DNA of 38,977 nucleotides from Corallococcus terminator (GTDB taxonomy: Bacteria; Myxococcota; Myxococcia; Myxococcales; Myxococcaceae): NCBI RefSeq assembly GCF_003611635.1, contig NZ_RAVZ01000045.1, positions 1 through 38,977 of the forward strand, in the 5' to 3' direction. The notes beneath the pieces are model-generated. The model did not search any database. It worked only from the letters and a program-made list of their open reading frames with translations, and was not told the DNA's origin. How positions within the stretch are numbered: the stretch's first letter is position 1; every line of letters begins with the position of its first letter. Below are positions 8,360 to 16,498 of this stretch, in pieces. The position numbers and the translations under genes were made by a program.

Positions 8360-9205
8360 ATGTCCGACCCATCGAACCCGCGCGACGGCGACTTCGAACT
8401 CGTCACCCTGCGCAACGGCCACCGCGCCGTGCGCCACCTGGGCCACGGGGAGGTCATGCACCCCGCCGTGGGCCCGTGGCAGGAAGCCCTGGGCCTCTAC
8501 GTGGATCAACCCCGCCTCGCGGACCGCCTGCGCCAGCCCGGCCCGCCGCTCGTCATCCTCGACGTGGGCCTGGGCGCCGCCACCAACGCCGTCGCCGCGC
8601 TCACCCGCGCCCGCGAACTGGGCACGGAGCGTGCCCGCGACCTGCACGTCGTCAGCCTGGAGGTGGACCTGGCCCCGCTGCGCCTCGCGCTCGCGGACGC
8701 TGAAGGCTTCCCCTTCCTCCAGCCCTTCCGCGCCGCCGCCGAAAGCCTCATGCGCGACGGGACCTGGGAAGAGCCCGGCATCCGGTGGACCCTGAAGCTG
8801 GGCGACGCCGTGCCCTTCCTGGACGGCGAGCTGCCCGTGGCCGACCTCGTCTTCTTCGACCCGTTCTCCCCCGCGTCCAACCCGGACATGTGGACCGAGT
8901 CCGTGCTGGCCCGGGTGCGCCGGCACTGCCGCGAAGACGGGGAGGGGGCCCTGCTGATGACCTACAGCGCGGCCACGCCCACCCGCGTCACGTTGCTGCT
9001 CGCCGGCTTCTTCGTGGGCGCCGGTGCTTCCACCGGCACCAAGGGGGAGACCACCGTGGCCTCGACCCGCTTCGAATCCCTGGTTTCCCCGTTGGGAGCC
9101 CGGTGGCGCGAACGCTGGGAGCGCTCGTCCTCACGGGCCCCGCACGGAGCCGAACTCACGCCTGAGGTCGAGCGTCGCCTGCGGACCCATCCTCAGTGGC
9201 GCTGA
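8360..9205 (+). CDS. MnmC-like SAM-dependent methyltransferase
   Basis: The 281-residue product has a SAM-binding strand ILDVGLGAATNAVAAL near residues 64-79. It also has the signature FFDPFSPASNPDMWT (D167), closely matching the FAPAKNPDMW motif of the methyltransferase half of MnmC (Methyltransf_30). MnmC-N methylates nm5U34 of tRNA to mnm5U34. The protein lacks the FAD-dependent oxidase half found in the E. coli bifunctional enzyme, as in many other bacteria with a stand-alone version. The ATG at 8360 is preceded by AGGAA at a suitable distance. The last 50 nt overlap the converging DUF2378 gene. The tRNA substrate is inferred from the motif; another small-molecule or protein methyltransferase is possible. 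Confidence 0.72.
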   Translation: MSDPSNPRDGDFELVTLRNGHRAVRHLGHGEVMHPAVGPWQEALGLYVDQPRLADRLRQPGPPLVILDVGLGAATNAVAALTRARELGTERARDLHVVSLEVDLAPLRLALADAEGFPFLQPFRAAAESLMRDGTWEEPGIRWTLKLGDAVPFLDGELPVADLVFFDPFSPASNPDMWTESVLARVRRHCREDGEGALLMTYSAATPTRVTLLLAGFFVGAGASTGTKGETTVASTRFESLVSPLGARWRERWERSSSRAPHGAELTPEVERRLRTHPQWR

Positions 9206-9773
9206 GCGCCCCCTCGGACGGCGCTTCACTCCAGCGCAGGTGGAACGTGGCCGCCGTGCCGTCGAACTCCTCCGGCAGCGCCACCACGCGCCAGCCGCCG
9301 CACAGCGCCACCGCGCGCGCCAAGAGCCCCGCCGCGAACGTCGGCTGATCCGCCAGCACGTCGTTCATCCAGAGCTCTAGCGAAGTCGCGCTGCGCTCCA
9401 CGATTTTGATTTCACTGAAGTTGTTGCCGGCGCGAAAGCCGAGGTCCGCGCGCAGCAGCATCCGGCGGGGGCCGGCGAGCTTGCCTACGCCCAAGAGGGC
9501 GCGGCCAAAGAAGGTGCCGAAATAGGCATCCATGAAGCGCTCGCCCAGCGAGTAGTACGCCGCTTCCGCGGGCACGCCGCCGTAGACGTGGCCGGCCGCG
9601 ATGCGCAGGAACTCCCGCCACTGCTCCAGGGTGTAGGTGCGCTCCAGCCTGGCGTCGAGGTCCAGCCCCGCCCGCTTCAGGTGCTCGACGCACGCGGGCG
9701 TCAGGCGGTTCTCCAGCGCTCGGACGAACAGCGCGTCGACGGTCTGGGCGAAGACAAGCTTCTCTGGATTCAT
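9156..9773 (-). CDS. DUF2378 (TIGR02265-type) family protein
   Basis: The product of 205 residues, from ATG 9773, belongs to the DUF2378 family that is greatly expanded in Myxococcaceae. The N-terminal pattern MNPEKLVFAQTVDALFVRAL, the YTLEQWREFLRIAAGHVYGG segment and GERFMDAYFGTFFGRALLG are characteristic. No enzymatic motif or signal peptide is visible, and the function of the family is unknown to me. It lies 79 bp downstream of the LysR gene on the same strand and could share its transcript. Its 3' end overlaps the end of the methyltransferase gene by 50 bp in a tail-to-tail arrangement. Confidence 0.8.
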   Translation of the reverse strand: MNPEKLVFAQTVDALFVRALENRLTPACVEHLKRAGLDLDARLERTYTLEQWREFLRIAAGHVYGGVPAEAAYYSLGERFMDAYFGTFFGRALLGVGKLAGPRRMLLRADLGFRAGNNFSEIKIVERSATSLELWMNDVLADQPTFAAGLLARAVALCGGWRVVALPEEFDGTAATFHLRWSEAPSEGALSATEDGSAGDARPQA

Positions 9774-9852
9774 GGGCAGCACCCTACACGATGCCCCCCA
9801 TGCGATGCTCCCCCACCTGTGCACTTGCGTTCAGTGTCGCCGCCCCCGAGTG

Positions 9853-10875
9853 TCAGGAACCCGGCGTGCGCCGCACGCGTCGTGAACTCCGGGTGTTTCG
9901 TGACCCCGGATGCGACGCGCCCACGGCACGCGCGACGAAACCTCGCAGCCACTGGTGCGCCGGGTCGCCGTCGAACCGTTCGTGCCAGACCTGGATCATG
10001 TCGAAGGAGGGCACGGGCAGGGGTGGAGCAAACACCTGGAGTGGATACGCCTGACTGAACGCAGCGATGAGGCGACGGGGGGCGGTGAGGACGTGGTCGG
10101 AGCGCGTCACCACCAGCGGGGCGATGAGGAAGTAGGGCACGCGCAGGGCGATGCGGCGCGGGGGCAGCCCCCGCTGGGCCAGGACCCGGTCCACCGCGCC
10201 CACGCCGTCGCCGCGCGGACTGATGAGGACGTGGGACAGCTTCACGTACGTGTCCAGGTCCAGCGTCTTGCGCACCCGCGGGTGGCCCTTGCGCACCACG
10301 CAGACGAAGTCTTCGGTGAAGAGCTTCTGCTGGCGCAGACCGGGCCCGGTTTCCACCGGCGGCGTGACGACGACCAGGTCCACCTCGCCACTCTCCAGGA
10401 GCGCCGGGTAGGTGGTGTTCTCCACGTGCAGCACCGTCAGGTCCACGCCCGGCGCCTCGCGGCCGAGCAGCTCCAGCGCGGAGGGCAGCAGCGCCGAACC
10501 GAAGTAGTCGCGCGTGGCCACGGTGAAGCGGCGTGACGCGGTGGCGGGCTCGAAGGCGGGCTCGTTGCGCAGCGCGCGCTGGAGCTCCACCAGCCCCCGC
10601 CGCAGCGGCGCGGCGAGCTGCTCCGCGCGCGGCGTCAGCACCATGCCGCCCCGGCCCCGGATGAGGAGCGCGTCGTCCAGCAGCTCCCGCAACTGGCCCA
10701 GCGCATGGCTCATCGCGGACTGGGTGAGGCCCACGCGCGCGGCGGCGCGGGTGACGTGCGCCTCCTTCAGCAGCGCGTCCAACGCCACCAGCAGGTTGAG
10801 GTTGATGCCCGCGAGGTCCACCTCGTCGGGATCCCATTTCCGGGTTTCATGAATGCGGCGCATGTGGCCATGCAT
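9853..10875 (-). CDS. LysR-family transcriptional regulator
   Basis: This 340-residue protein has a LysR winged helix-turn-helix near residues 20-80 (INLNLLVALDALL, then VTRAAARVGLTQSAMSHALG and RGRGGMVLTPRAEQL). A full periplasmic-binding-protein-like effector domain follows, so it is an intact regulator. The start could be ATG 10875 or ATG 10863. It is transcribed away from the NmrA-like gene at 10945 across a 69-bp gap holding a perfect palindrome with a T-N11-A core, so it probably represses or activates that neighbour and itself. The effector is unknown. The protein extends past the usual domain end into an Arg/Ser-rich tail. Confidence 0.9.
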   Translation of the reverse strand: MHGHMRRIHETRKWDPDEVDLAGINLNLLVALDALLKEAHVTRAAARVGLTQSAMSHALGQLRELLDDALLIRGRGGMVLTPRAEQLAAPLRRGLVELQRALRNEPAFEPATASRRFTVATRDYFGSALLPSALELLGREAPGVDLTVLHVENTTYPALLESGEVDLVVVTPPVETGPGLRQQKLFTEDFVCVVRKGHPRVRKTLDLDTYVKLSHVLISPRGDGVGAVDRVLAQRGLPPRRIALRVPYFLIAPLVVTRSDHVLTAPRRLIAAFSQAYPLQVFAPPLPVPSFDMIQVWHERFDGDPAHQWLRGFVARAVGASHPGSRNTRSSRRVRRTPGS

Positions 10876-10877
10876 AC

Positions 10878-10894
10878 CATGAGGTGGCCTCATG
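10878..10894. promoter_or_regulatory. Probable LysR operator (17-bp palindrome)
   Basis: CATGAGGTGGCCTCATG is a perfect 7-bp inverted repeat around a 3-nt centre. Inside it, T10880 and A10892 are exactly 11 nt apart, which is the T-N11-A core recognised by LysR proteins. It sits between the divergent LysR and NmrA-like genes, right next to the LysR start. Confidence 0.65.
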
Positions 10895-10944
10895 ACCTGG
10901 GCGGGGGCACTGTTCGGCCATCTCGCTGTCGCTGGAGGCAGTCC

Positions 10945-11838
10945 ATGTCCATCGTCGTCAACACCCCGAATGGCAACATCGGTCGTCCCCTCGTCGAGAA
11001 GCTCCTCGCGGCCGGTCGCAAGGTGACCATCATCAGCCGCAACCCGGAGAAGGTGGCGGACCTGGCGAAGCTGGGGGCGAAGGTGGTGCAGGGCTCCCTC
11101 GACGAGAAGGCCACGCTGGACGCGGCCTTCCAGGGCGCGGAGGCGCTGTTCTGGCTGTCGCCGCCGCTGGCCCGTCCGGACTTCATCACCTGGGCGCAGA
11201 ACGCGGGGACGCAGGCCGCGGCGCTGGTGAAGGCGCACGGCGTGAAGCGCGTGGTGGTGCTCTCCAGCGTGGGCGCGCAGAACGGCCCCGGCACTGGCCC
11301 GGTGTCCGTGCTCAAGCCGGTGGAGGAGGCCTTCAAGGCCGCGGCCCCCCACGTCACCAGCCTGCGCGCGGGCTTCTTCATGGAGAACCTGCTGCGCGAC
11401 GTCGCGAGCATCGCGCACGCGGGGGCCATCTACACCTCCACGCCGCCGGACAAGGCCTTCCCGATGGTGTCCGTGGCGGACATCGCCAGCAAGGCGGCCG
11501 AGGTCCTGCTCGACGCGTCGTGGACGGGCCACCGGAACCTGGGCGTCCACGGCCCCAAGGACATCACCTATCCGGAGGCCGCGGCCGTCCTGACGCAGGC
11601 CCTGGGCCGGCCCGTGAAGTACGTGCAGGTGGGGCTGGAGGACATGCGCGCCGGGATGAAGAACGCGGGCCTGCCGGAGTGGATGGCGGACTCGTTCACG
11701 GAGATGTACGCCGCCATCAAGGACGGGCGCATGGACGCGGCCGAGCCCCGCTCCAAGGACACCACCACGCCCACCACGCTGGCGCAGTTCGCGACCACCG
11801 TGCTCAAGCCGGTGGTGGAGCAGGCTCGCCCGTCGTAG
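10945..11838 (+). CDS. NmrA-like NAD(P)-binding protein
   Basis: The 297-residue product opens with a Rossmann-fold nucleotide-binding loop (VVNTPNGNIGRPL, residues ~4-16). It continues in the style of atypical short-chain dehydrogenases of the NmrA/QOR2 group: SRNPEKVADL, HGVKRVVVLSSVGAQ, and SLRAGFFMENLL around residue 140. The usual Tyr-Lys catalytic pair of short-chain dehydrogenases is not evident, which fits sensor-like or quinone-reductase-like members. The ATG at 10945 is preceded by GGAGG 6 nt upstream. It is divergent from a LysR gene with a shared operator, which suggests induction by a LysR ligand, perhaps an electrophile or quinone. The substrate is not determined. Confidence 0.85.
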   Translation: MSIVVNTPNGNIGRPLVEKLLAAGRKVTIISRNPEKVADLAKLGAKVVQGSLDEKATLDAAFQGAEALFWLSPPLARPDFITWAQNAGTQAAALVKAHGVKRVVVLSSVGAQNGPGTGPVSVLKPVEEAFKAAAPHVTSLRAGFFMENLLRDVASIAHAGAIYTSTPPDKAFPMVSVADIASKAAEVLLDASWTGHRNLGVHGPKDITYPEAAAVLTQALGRPVKYVQVGLEDMRAGMKNAGLPEWMADSFTEMYAAIKDGRMDAAEPRSKDTTTPTTLAQFATTVLKPVVEQARPS

Positions 11839-11874
11839 GTGAAGGCGTGCTGTCCGCTGCATGAAGGCAGGGAC

Positions 11875-11905
11875 GGAGGGACCGGGCGGTGCGCCGGCCC
11901 CCTCC
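11875..11905 (+). terminator. Possible GC-rich hairpin after NmrA-like gene
   Basis: GGAGGG at 11875 and CCTCC at 11901 can pair, with an inner CCGGGCG/CGCCGG stem after a small internal loop. No T-run follows, so it would be an imperfect terminator or just a stable structure in the leader of the next gene. Confidence 0.3.
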
Positions 11906-11981
11906 CTCCATCTGGTGCACGATGGGGTCCGACCGGAAATTGAGCCGGAGCACGGCCACCCCACCGGAAGACGAGCGCACC

Positions 11982-14747
11982 ATGGACGAGCAGCGCCCCC
12001 ACAAGGCCCCGGCACGGACGGCCCCCTCCATCGACCTGCTCCACCAGCGCGCGCGTCAGCCGCTGGAGGCGCTCTTCTCCCCTCGCAGCGTCGCGGTGGT
12101 GGGGGCAAGCGAGCGGGCCGGCAGCGTGGGCCGCACCGTGCTCTGGAATCTCATCAGCAGCCCGTTCGGCGGCACCGTCTACCCCGTCAACCCGCAGCGC
12201 CCCAACGTGCTCGGCATCAAGGCGTGGCCGTCCCTGCGCGCGCTGCCGGAGGCCGTGGACCTGGCCGTCATCGTCACGCCCGCGAAGTCCGTCCCGGCCA
12301 TCATCCGCGAGTGCGCGGAGGTCGGCGTCCGGGGCGCCATCATCATCTCCGCGGGCTTCAAGGAGACCGGCCCCGAAGGCGTGAAGCTGGAGCAGGAGGT
12401 GCTGAGCATCGCGCAGGCCGGGAACGTCCGCATCATCGGACCCAACTGCCTGGGCCTGATGCGCCCCACCACCGGCTTCAACGCGACGTTCGCCAAGGGC
12501 ATGGCCCGGCCTGGCAACGTGGCGTTCATCAGCCAGTCCGGCGCGCTGCTCACCGCCATCCTCGACTGGAGCCTGCGCGAGTCCGTGGGCTTCAGCGCCT
12601 TCGTGTCCGTGGGCTCCATGCTGGACGTGGGGTGGGGCGACCTCATCGACTACCTGGCCGATGATCCGATGACGCGCTCCATCCTGCTGTACATGGAGTC
12701 CATCGGCGATGCGCGCGCCTTCCTGTCCGCCGCGCGCGAGGTGGCCCTCACCAAGCCCATCATCGTCATCAAGGCCGGCCGCACCGCGCAGGCCGCGCAG
12801 GCCGCCGCGTCCCACACCGGCACGCTCGCCGGCAGTGACGAGGTGTTGAGCGCCGCGTTCCGCCGCGCGGGCGTGCTGCGCGTGGACTCCATCGAGGACC
12901 TGTTCCACATGGCGGAAGTGCTGGCCCGCCAGCCCCGGCCCTCCGGCCGCAGGCTCACGTTGCTCACCAACGCGGGCGGCCCCGCCGTGCTCGCCACGGA
13001 TGCGCTGGTCGCGGGCGGGGGAGAGCTGGCCACGCTGTCCGCCGACACGCGCGCGCAACTGGACGCGTTCCTGCCGCCGCCGTGGAGCCACGGCAACCCG
13101 GTGGACATCCTGGGGGACGCGGACGGTGAGCGGTACGTGAAGGCCCTGGAGGTGACGGGCGCGGATCCGAACAGCGACGGCCTGCTCGTCATCCTCACCC
13201 CGCAGGACATGACCGAGCCCACCAAGACGGCCGACCGCCTCAAGGGCTACGCGAAGCTGCCCGGCAAGCCGGTGCTCGCGAGCTGGATGGGCGGCTCCGA
13301 AGTGGCCGCGGGCGAGCGCATCCTCAACGACGCGGGCATCCCGACCTTCGGCTACCCGGACACCGCGGCCCGCGTCTTCAACTACATGTGGCGCTACGCG
13401 GACAACATCGCGGGGCTCTACGAAACGCCCACCCTGGCGGAGGAGCCCACCGGCGGAGGCCGCGACGTCGCGCGCGCACTGATAGAGGAAGCCCGCGCCG
13501 CCGGCCGCACGCTCCTGTCGGAGTACGAATCCAAGCGTCTGCTGGCCGCCTACGGCATCCCCACCGTGGAGACGTGGCTCGCGACCTCCGAGGACGCGGC
13601 CGTGGAGAAGGCCCACGCGCTGGGCTTCCCCGTGGTGCTCAAGTTGCACTCGCTCACGGTGACGCACAAGACGGACGTGGGCGGCGTGCGACTGGACCTG
13701 CGCGACGAGGCCAGCGTGCGCCAGGCCTTCCAGGCCATCCGCGACGCGCTCATCGAGCGGGGCCTCCTGGACGCCTTCGACGGCGTCACCGTGCAGCCCA
13801 TGGCGAAGCTGGACGGCTACGAGCTCATCCTGGGCAGCAGCCTGGACGCGCAGTTCGGGCCGGTGCTGCTCTTTGGCGCGGGCGGCACGCTGGTGGAGGT
13901 GTTCCAGGACCGGGCCCTGGGCCTGCCGCCCCTCAACACCACGCTGGCGCGGCGGATGATGGAGCGCACGCGCATCCACCATGCGTTGAAGGGCGTGCGC
14001 GGCCGGGCTCCGGTGGACCTGGGCGCGCTGGAGCGCCTGCTGGTGCGCTTCAGCCAACTGGTGGTGGAGCAGCCCTTCATCCGAGAGCTGGACATCAACC
14101 CGCTGCTCGCCTCCGCCGAGCGCATCATCGCGCTGGATGCCCGCGTGGTGCTGCACCCGCCGGCCGCCACGGCCGCGTCGCTGCCCCGGCTGGCCATCGA
14201 GCCGTACCCGCACCAGTACGCGGAGTTCTTCACGCTGAAGAGCGGCGAGCAGCTCATGCTGCGCCCCATCCGCCCGGAGGACGAGCCCGCGATGACGCGC
14301 TTCCACCAGGCGCTGTCCGAACAGACGGTGTTCATGCGCTACGCGGGCCTGATGAAGTTGAGCCAGCGCGTGGCCCATGAGCGCCTGGCGCGCATCTGCT
14401 TCAACGACTACGCGCGGGAGATGGCGCTCGTCGCCGAGCGGCGCTCACCGGACCTGAAGGATGGAGGCGAAATCCTGGCGGTGGGCCGGCTCACGCGCTT
14501 GAGGGGCACGAAGGACGCGGAGTTCGCCATCACCGTCAGCGACATCGCTCAGCGCCAGGGCCTGGGGGCGGAGCTGCTGCGGCGGCTGGTGGACATCGGC
14601 CGGGACTGGGGCCTGCAGCGGATTGTCGCGGACATCCTCACGCGCAACCGCGGCATGCAGGCCGTCAGCAAGAAGCTGGGCTTCAGCATCCTCGAGAACG
14701 AGGAGCTGGCCCCGGACATGGTCAAGGCCGTGAAGGTGCTTGGCTGA
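11982..14747 (+). CDS. NDP-forming acyl-CoA synthetase fused to GNAT acetyltransferase (PatZ-like)
   Basis: The 921-residue protein has four parts. These are an N-terminal CoA-binding domain ([20 protein letters not shown], ~25-150), succinyl-CoA-ligase-like domains (~160-480), an ATP-grasp domain (~505-725, with GGVRLDL and [11 protein letters not shown]), and a C-terminal GNAT domain (~760-921, acetyl-CoA loop RQGLGAEL). This is the architecture of PatZ/Pat protein lysine acetyltransferases, which control acyl-CoA synthetases and other enzymes. The segment ASHTGTLAG carries His278 at the position of the phosphohistidine of ADP-forming acyl-CoA synthetases. In E. coli PatZ that His is replaced, as I recall, so ligase activity may survive here. 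I chose ATG 11982 because upstream residues are not family-like. An ATG at 11922 is an alternative. Confidence 0.88.
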   Translation: MDEQRPHKAPARTAPSIDLLHQRARQPLEALFSPRSVAVVGASERAGSVGRTVLWNLISSPFGGTVYPVNPQRPNVLGIKAWPSLRALPEAVDLAVIVTPAKSVPAIIRECAEVGVRGAIIISAGFKETGPEGVKLEQEVLSIAQAGNVRIIGPNCLGLMRPTTGFNATFAKGMARPGNVAFISQSGALLTAILDWSLRESVGFSAFVSVGSMLDVGWGDLIDYLADDPMTRSILLYMESIGDARAFLSAAREVALTKPIIVIKAGRTAQAAQAAASHTGTLAGSDEVLSAAFRRAGVLRVDSIEDLFHMAEVLARQPRPSGRRLTLLTNAGGPAVLATDALVAGGGELATLSADTRAQLDAFLPPPWSHGNPVDILGDADGERYVKALEVTGADPNSDGLLVILTPQDMTEPTKTADRLKGYAKLPGKPVLASWMGGSEVAAGERILNDAGIPTFGYPDTAARVFNYMWRYADNIAGLYETPTLAEEPTGGGRDVARALIEEARAAGRTLLSEYESKRLLAAYGIPTVETWLATSEDAAVEKAHALGFPVVLKLHSLTVTHKTDVGGVRLDLRDEASVRQAFQAIRDALIERGLLDAFDGVTVQPMAKLDGYELILGSSLDAQFGPVLLFGAGGTLVEVFQDRALGLPPLNTTLARRMMERTRIHHALKGVRGRAPVDLGALERLLVRFSQLVVEQPFIRELDINPLLASAERIIALDARVVLHPPAATAASLPRLAIEPYPHQYAEFFTLKSGEQLMLRPIRPEDEPAMTRFHQALSEQTVFMRYAGLMKLSQRVAHERLARICFNDYAREMALVAERRSPDLKDGGEILAVGRLTRLRGTKDAEFAITVSDIAQRQGLGAELLRRLVDIGRDWGLQRIVADILTRNRGMQAVSKKLGFSILENEELAPDMVKAVKVLG

Positions 14748-14755
14748 CCGTGCCC

Positions 14756-14771
14756 GGGGCTTGAAGGCCCC
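14756..14771. terminator. Short hairpin between converging genes
   Basis: GGGGC and GCCCC form a 5-bp stem with a 6-nt loop, 9 nt after the acyl-CoA synthetase stop and 9 nt before the end of the opposing gene at 14780. It is followed by TTAAGG only. The position suits a shared terminator, but the stem is short and lacks a T-run. Confidence 0.4.
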
Positions 14772-14779
14772 TTAAGGCA

Positions 14780-15595
14780 TCACACGTCGTCGCAGGGCGT
14801 GCCCAGCCGCGCGCCCGTGTAGACGCCCAGCTCGTTGTAGATGAAGGGCAGGTTCTCGCCCACGGGCACCGCGCGCAGCTTCTGGCGCTTGCTCTTCACC
14901 ACCCAGAAGGACGACTCCTCGCGGTCCACCACGAGGCGCAGGTCGCCGCCCTGGGTGGAGAAGATTTCGCCCTGCGAGTCGGTGACGACGTTGAGCATCT
15001 TCTGCGGCTTCACCTGGCCGCGCTGGCCCGTGAAGATGCGGAAGGACTTGTTGTCCGCGCCGATGCCACGCTCCACCAGGTAGTACGTGCCCTTGTCATC
15101 CCGCAGCAGCGCGTACGGCTGGAACTTCATCGGGCTCGGCGCGAAGGTGGACTTTCGCAGCAGCTCCTTCGCCTTGTCCGCCTCCAGCGGCTGCTGGGGC
15201 AGGGCGCGGTCGCCGCAGCTCAGCGTGCACGTCTTCGAATCCTCGCTGACGGCCAGCCGCGAAATCACGCGGTAGTCCACGCCGCGGAAGTTGTCGTTGG
15301 CCTTGGGGTTGAAGAAGCGCGGCTCGAAGAAGTCCGCCTGCGTCTCGCTGTTGCTGCTGACGTTGGGAACCTGGACGAAGGCCTTGCCGTCTCCGTAGTA
15401 GAGCTGGCCGTCCGCTTCCGGCGTGGTGGGGACGAGGACCGTGTAGTGGCCCTTGCCGTCCGTGCACACGCGGGTGGACTCCAGCACCATGCGCTCGCGC
15501 AGCTTCTTCTCCTGCCCCCAGGGCGGATCCATTGCGAGCGCGGCTTGCGGGGCGATGACGAACCCCAGGGCGATGACCATGTGTCGAAGTGACAT
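14780..15595 (-). CDS. Secreted protein of unknown function (271 aa)
   Basis: Residues 1-21 form a Sec signal peptide ending in the cleavage motif AALA, so the mature protein is periplasmic or secreted. The mature part contains TRVCTDGKGHYTVLV, a TCTLSCGD cysteine pair and repeated strand-rich segments (YYLVERG, SSFWVVKSKRQKL), ending in GTPCDDV. I recognise no family. It starts 18 nt after the upstream lipoprotein gene, which follows a Ser/Thr kinase gene, so the three are probably cotranscribed. It may act as an extracytoplasmic partner or target of that kinase pathway, which is inference. Confidence 0.8.
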   Translation of the reverse strand: MSLRHMVIALGFVIAPQAALAMDPPWGQEKKLRERMVLESTRVCTDGKGHYTVLVPTTPEADGQLYYGDGKAFVQVPNVSSNSETQADFFEPRFFNPKANDNFRGVDYRVISRLAVSEDSKTCTLSCGDRALPQQPLEADKAKELLRKSTFAPSPMKFQPYALLRDDKGTYYLVERGIGADNKSFRIFTGQRGQVKPQKMLNVVTDSQGEIFSTQGGDLRLVVDREESSFWVVKSKRQKLRAVPVGENLPFIYNELGVYTGARLGTPCDDV

Positions 15596-15613
15596 GTTGT
15601 TCTGGGCTCCGGC

Positions 15614-16441
15614 CTAGAGGTTGTCGGTGAAGAAGGTGGTGGTCGCGTCGGGCTGGATCGTCTCACCCGACTTCACGGTCCAGATGACCTTCTGCGCTTC
15701 CAGCTTCAGCGCCGCCGCGGCGTCCACCCGGCACTCCACCGTCTGGACCTTCTGCTGGACAGTGCGCTTCGCTTCTTCCGACCGGGCGCACAGCTTCTGC
15801 AACGACTCCAGCGGACCCGCGCAGTAGCTGGGGACGGACAGCTCGTTGAGGACCGGATCCGGGATGGTGTCCCACGCGATGGTGGCGGCCATCTTCGTGC
15901 CGCACGCCTTGTTCGCCTCGGCCAGGTTCTCGCCCAGCTCCTTCTCCGCCTGGTCCGTCCAGAACTTCCGGTCGAAGCCGATGAAGGGCTTCAGGTCGCC
16001 GTCCTCCTCCGCGTCCTCGTAGCGCGCGAAGACCTTCTCCACCTTCAGCGCCGCGGTGCGGCCCGTGTCCGGCTTCAGGTGCGTGTAGCCGGAGGCGCCC
16101 GCGGGGCTGAGGATGAGGTCCTCGAAGCCACCCCGGTCGTGCACCGTGACGAAGCGCTGGGTGCGGCCGCGCCACTTCGTCCAGTACCCGGTGCCGCGAT
16201 CGCGATCCACGCTCGCGATGACGACCTTGCCGTCCAGCTCGCTCTTGGTGCCGTTGAACTCGAGCAGCGCCTTCTTCGAGTCGTGGGGCTCCAGCGGGAT
16301 GATGGTGACCTGCTCACCGGCCTCGTTGGAATACACCTTGCCAGTGGCAGGCTTCATGCCCGCCACCGCGCTGTCGAGCCGCACGCCCCGGGAACACCCC
16401 AGGGACAAGGCCACGACGCTGACTGCCAGTAGAATTCTCAC
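15614..16441 (-). CDS. Lipoprotein of unknown function (275 aa)
   Basis: The N-terminus MRILLAVSVVALSLGC is a textbook lipoprotein signal with Cys16. The mature part has strand-rich stretches (GKVYSNEAGEQVTIIPLEP, GKVVIASVDRDRGTGYW) and a C-terminal helical region with several cysteines (AYC-, LCAR- and VECR-type positions). I recognise no enzyme motif. It sits between the Ser/Thr kinase gene (57 nt upstream) and a signal-peptide protein (18 nt downstream) on the same strand, so the three probably form one envelope-facing unit. Confidence 0.82.
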   Translation of the reverse strand: MRILLAVSVVALSLGCSRGVRLDSAVAGMKPATGKVYSNEAGEQVTIIPLEPHDSKKALLEFNGTKSELDGKVVIASVDRDRGTGYWTKWRGRTQRFVTVHDRGGFEDLILSPAGASGYTHLKPDTGRTAALKVEKVFARYEDAEEDGDLKPFIGFDRKFWTDQAEKELGENLAEANKACGTKMAATIAWDTIPDPVLNELSVPSYCAGPLESLQKLCARSEEAKRTVQQKVQTVECRVDAAAALKLEAQKVIWTVKSGETIQPDATTTFFTDNL

Positions 16442-16498
16442 AGGGACTCCTTGAATGGGGGCGCGCTCGCCTTCCGGCTCCGCGCGCCAGGGACGACC

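Noticed and set aside
11568-14378. Minus-strand open frame of 936 codons
   Set aside because: It is antisense to the acyl-CoA synthetase/GNAT gene, whose four domains are intact. The composition is that of a shadow frame.
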